Part shown: one piece after another, positions 6,207 through 8,559 of the stretch
Numbering within the stretch: the stretch's first letter is position 1
Layout: each line of letters begins with the position of its first letter
From: Acidimicrobium sp.
GTDB lineage: Bacteria > Actinomycetota > Acidimicrobiia > Acidimicrobiales > Ilumatobacteraceae
Length of the DNA: 8,559 nt
Direction: 5' to 3'
Assembly (NCBI GenBank): GCA_003535455.1
Contig: DOHD01000054.1
Coordinates: 1-8,559, forward strand
The notes under the pieces: generated by a model
Databases searched by the model: none
What the model was told of the DNA's origin: nothing
Seen by the model: the letters and a program-made list of their open reading frames with translations, nothing else
Program-made: the position numbers and the translations under genes

Positions 6207-8240
6207 GTGGTTTATCGATCTAACGCCCAAAAATTCTCGCTTGTGCTTAAAACTTTGCTCGGGTTTGCGCTTGCAACCTGTCTCTCCCTGTCGCCATTGG
6301 CAACCGGCCGTTCACGAGCTCTTGTCGAGTCAAGCCAGCTCACCTTGACGGCCCAGAACTTTCATATATATACGTCTGGAAACCTGCGATTTGTTGTTGG
6401 TGTCAAATCCGAGACTCTTATCAACGAAATAACAACAAACCCAAAAGCAGTCTTTCGAATTTCGCTAGGTCAAAAAATCACAAGTGGCGAGAAACAAGTT
6501 CGGGCGATAAACGATGCGACAGAAGAATTTGTCGCAACTGACTCGGTCGATCTGACAATACGCGAAGTAACGCGTCGCAGTGACGGCCAATTTGAGTTAA
6601 TCGCACTTTCAACGGATATCAAGTCGGGCACGCGCCGAATCGAATTCGACGGTCCGGGTATTTACCCGGTTCGCGTTGAGGTCGTAGTTGACGACATTTC
6701 TCGTGCGATCCTGACGAGTTTTGTGAACAGATTCAACCCGTCTCGCGAAACACGACCAATGCCGATAAACGTCGTCGTCGCACTTGATGCGCCGATAACT
6801 TTGCAACCAGACGGCACTCGCCTAATTAGCCAAACAACTCGGACAAAACTTGAAAAACTAATCAAGCTGCTCAAACTTGATTCGACTCGAATGACCGTTC
6901 AGATCTCTCCTGAGTTGATTGATGGGCTCAGTCGCTCAACCGACCCCGACGATCAAACGTTGCTCGTGCAGCTTGTCGCCGCCCTCGGCGACGCACCGCT
7001 TGTTATGGCGCCATACGTGCAAGTCGAGCCATCTGCGGCCAGCGCCAATATGCAAACAGATCAATTCGACGCACTCATCAAACGAGGCATGGCAACTTGG
7101 CAACAAGTCTTGCCGACGGCAAGAACCATTTCGAACTTATGGTTATCTCGAAAGCCTCTCGACCAAAACGGTCTCGACCTCTTGGTTAAATCGGGAGTTC
7201 GCTCGGTTTTGATGTTGCCTGCATCAAGTGTGGCCCTCGGCGAATTTGATAACGCTGCTCGACCATATCGCTTGGCCAGCAACGGCGTTGATGTTTCGTT
7301 GCATCTCGTTGACAAAAGTTACGTCGAACAACTCAGCCGACCAGCAGACAATGCATTTTCTGCGGCAACTTTTCTTGCCGCACAAATTTTGGCCCAGCGC
7401 AACGAGATTGAAAGCGAAGGTGGCACCCCTGCGTTACGTAGGGTTGTATTGGCATCACGCGACGGGTCAGTGATTAACGAAGATCTGATCCATGAGATGA
7501 TCCTCATTTTGAGTCGTGTGCCACAACAAGTTGCGCTTCGAACTATGGCGAATATGTCGAGCCCCCGTCTCGATGCTTACAAGCCAATTTTGCCAAAAGT
7601 TAACACCACTAATTATGCTGCACGCAACACAAAAATCGCCGAGCTTCGCGAAGATTTAGAAAAATTACGTGGCACAATCGCGACCGATGCACCGGTCTGG
7701 AACGACTGGGACGAACGCTTGCTGGTGATGTCGAGCGACTCAATGACCGATGCTGAGCGCGAAAAATTTATTTCAGCGACTCGCGACCAACTAAAAACAA
7801 TTCGACAATCGGTAACTCTGCAAGATGGCACGACATTTACATTGGGCAGTCGTGAGAGCACGTTGCGTCTTGACCTACAAAACTCGTCAGATTTTTCGAT
7901 GACGGTGCAAGTGCGAGTTGCAAGTTCGAAACTTCGTTTCAAAAACGAAATCGCGTCGATTCAGATACCGGCGAAAAGTTCGAACGAGTTGGTCGTCGAT
8001 GTGGTTGCACTTTCAAACGGATTGTTTCCGGTAGAGGTGAGAATTTTTACCGCCGACGGTCAAAGTCAATTGGGTAAAAAGATCGAAGTTTCGGCGCGAG
8101 TAAATGCTCTTGCGGGCTTGGGTCAAGTTGTGTCTGGGGTCGGATTGTTGTTGTTGGCGACATGGTGGGTCGCACATATTCGCCGAAAATATCGCAAGAA
8201 GATCAGCAAGAACCATCCTGTACTACGCTCAAAACCATGA
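6207..8240 (+). CDS. DUF6049-like exported, C-terminally membrane-anchored protein
   Basis: This 677-residue protein has a signal peptide at about 1-38: basic K9, K15, then LLGFALATCLSLSPLA. A beta-rich section follows at about 42-180. An alpha/beta section (about 185-460) opens with NVVVALDAPITLQPDGTRL and contains MTVQISPELIDGL and DAPLVMAPYVQVEP. A helical charged stretch spans about 470-535, and a beta-sandwich-like domain about 545-632 (VTLQDG, LRLDLQNSSDFSMTVQVRV, ALSNGLFPVEVRIFTADGQ). One transmembrane helix at about 637-657 ends in a basic tail (HIRRKYRKK). The bulk is therefore outside the membrane. Domain order and the pcnA neighbour match the actinobacterial DUF6049 family (Rv3909 of M. 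tuberculosis), whose role is unknown and whose usual neighbour is the lipid II flippase gene murJ. The GTG at 6207 is the only in-frame start before the signal peptide. The stop overlaps the next ATG. Confidence 0.82.
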   Translation: MVYRSNAQKFSLVLKTLLGFALATCLSLSPLATGRSRALVESSQLTLTAQNFHIYTSGNLRFVVGVKSETLINEITTNPKAVFRISLGQKITSGEKQVRAINDATEEFVATDSVDLTIREVTRRSDGQFELIALSTDIKSGTRRIEFDGPGIYPVRVEVVVDDISRAILTSFVNRFNPSRETRPMPINVVVALDAPITLQPDGTRLISQTTRTKLEKLIKLLKLDSTRMTVQISPELIDGLSRSTDPDDQTLLVQLVAALGDAPLVMAPYVQVEPSAASANMQTDQFDALIKRGMATWQQVLPTARTISNLWLSRKPLDQNGLDLLVKSGVRSVLMLPASSVALGEFDNAARPYRLASNGVDVSLHLVDKSYVEQLSRPADNAFSAATFLAAQILAQRNEIESEGGTPALRRVVLASRDGSVINEDLIHEMILILSRVPQQVALRTMANMSSPRLDAYKPILPKVNTTNYAARNTKIAELREDLEKLRGTIATDAPVWNDWDERLLVMSSDSMTDAEREKFISATRDQLKTIRQSVTLQDGTTFTLGSRESTLRLDLQNSSDFSMTVQVRVASSKLRFKNEIASIQIPAKSSNELVVDVVALSNGLFPVEVRIFTADGQSQLGKKIEVSARVNALAGLGQVVSGVGLLLLATWWVAHIRRKYRKKISKNHPVLRSKP

Positions 8241-8559
8241 CCATTCGCATCGTCACCGACTCTGCTTGCGATTTACCAGAGGCACTTGCCCGCAAACACA
8301 ACATCACGATCGTGCCGTTGACTTTCAGCATCGGCGACCAAGAATTCACCGACCGCACGAGCCTGACAACCACAGAATTCTGGAAGCGTTGTGCCGAGTC
8401 GCCTGTTCTGCCACAAACCGCCGCACCTTCACCTGGTCTATTTGCTGCGGCGTTCAAAAAATTGGCGGCCGAAGGCGCAACTGGCATCTTGATGGTCGGT
8501 CTTTCGCGCGAACTCTCGGCGACTATCCAATCAGCTGAAACCGGCGCAAAAGAATCGGG
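8237..8559 (+). CDS. DegV-family fatty-acid-binding protein, N-terminal part, cut by the window edge
   Basis: The frame begins at ATG 8237, inside the stop of the preceding gene (ATGA overlap), and stays open for 107 codons to the right edge. It starts MTIRIVTDSACDLP, the DegV signature, and continues with ITIVPLTFSIGDQEFTD. The loop PQTAAPSPGLFAAAFKKL corresponds to the usual TSQPS-type fatty-acid-binding loop, and LMVGLSRELSATIQSA follows. Full members are about 280 residues. Such proteins bind a fatty acid; in Gram-positive bacteria FakB proteins of this family present it to the kinase FakA. Whether this copy is a FakB partner cannot be told without a neighbouring fakA, which is not in the window. 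The 4-bp overlap indicates co-translation with the DUF6049-like gene. Confidence 0.92.
   Translation, partial: MTIRIVTDSACDLPEALARKHNITIVPLTFSIGDQEFTDRTSLTTTEFWKRCAESPVLPQTAAPSPGLFAAAFKKLAAEGATGILMVGLSRELSATIQSAETGAKES

Noticed and set aside
6609..6874. Minus-strand open frames opposite the DUF6049-like gene
   Set aside because: They are short, lack any recognisable motif and lie opposite a long coding frame.

Overview
The window looks like ordinary actinobacterial housekeeping chromosome from a lineage of moderate GC content. Roughly half of the bases look to be G or C, although I did not count them. Three things point to Actinobacteria: the gene order rpsF-ssb-rpsR-rplI-dnaB, a DUF5318-type zinc-ribbon protein directly before rpsF, and pcnA divergent from a DUF6049-type envelope protein. 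The moderate GC content, the small membrane gene after dnaB and the GTG starts would fit an aquatic Acidimicrobiia-like bacterium. That placement is an inference and was not tested by phylogeny.

Layout, left to right. Positions 1-512 (minus) hold the N-terminal part of a two-domain thiosulfate sulfurtransferase carrying an export signal; the gene continues past the left edge. Positions 513-719 are intergenic, with a TTGACA promoter element inside a 10-bp perfect inverted repeat. From 6124 down to 720 every gene reads on the minus strand: pcnA (CCA-adding enzyme), a DUF5318 protein, rpsF (S6), ssb, rpsR (S18, with an unusual long tail), rplI (L9), dnaB (replicative helicase) and a 67-residue two-helix membrane protein. 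Two control regions break up this run. The first is a 122-bp leader before rpsF, which can fold into two mutually exclusive RNA hairpins, one of which hides the ribosome-binding site. The second is a 97-bp gap before dnaB, which holds two tandem DnaA boxes spaced 11 bp apart.

An 82-bp divergent region (6125-6206) separates pcnA from the plus-strand genes. The first of these is a 677-residue exported, membrane-anchored DUF6049-like protein. It overlaps by 4 bp a DegV-family fatty-acid-binding protein that runs off the right edge.

The genes fall into three groups. DnaB and SSB serve replication. S6, S18 and L9 serve the ribosome, and PcnA matures tRNA. The DUF6049 protein, the small membrane protein and the sulfurtransferase belong to the cell envelope. 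I see no mobile element, CRISPR array, tRNA, rRNA or defence system, and no clear new multi-gene system. The observations most worth following are regulatory or architectural: the rpsF leader switch, the DnaA boxes at dnaB, the S18 tail, and the joining of pcnA and rpsF neighbourhoods that lie apart in Mycobacterium.
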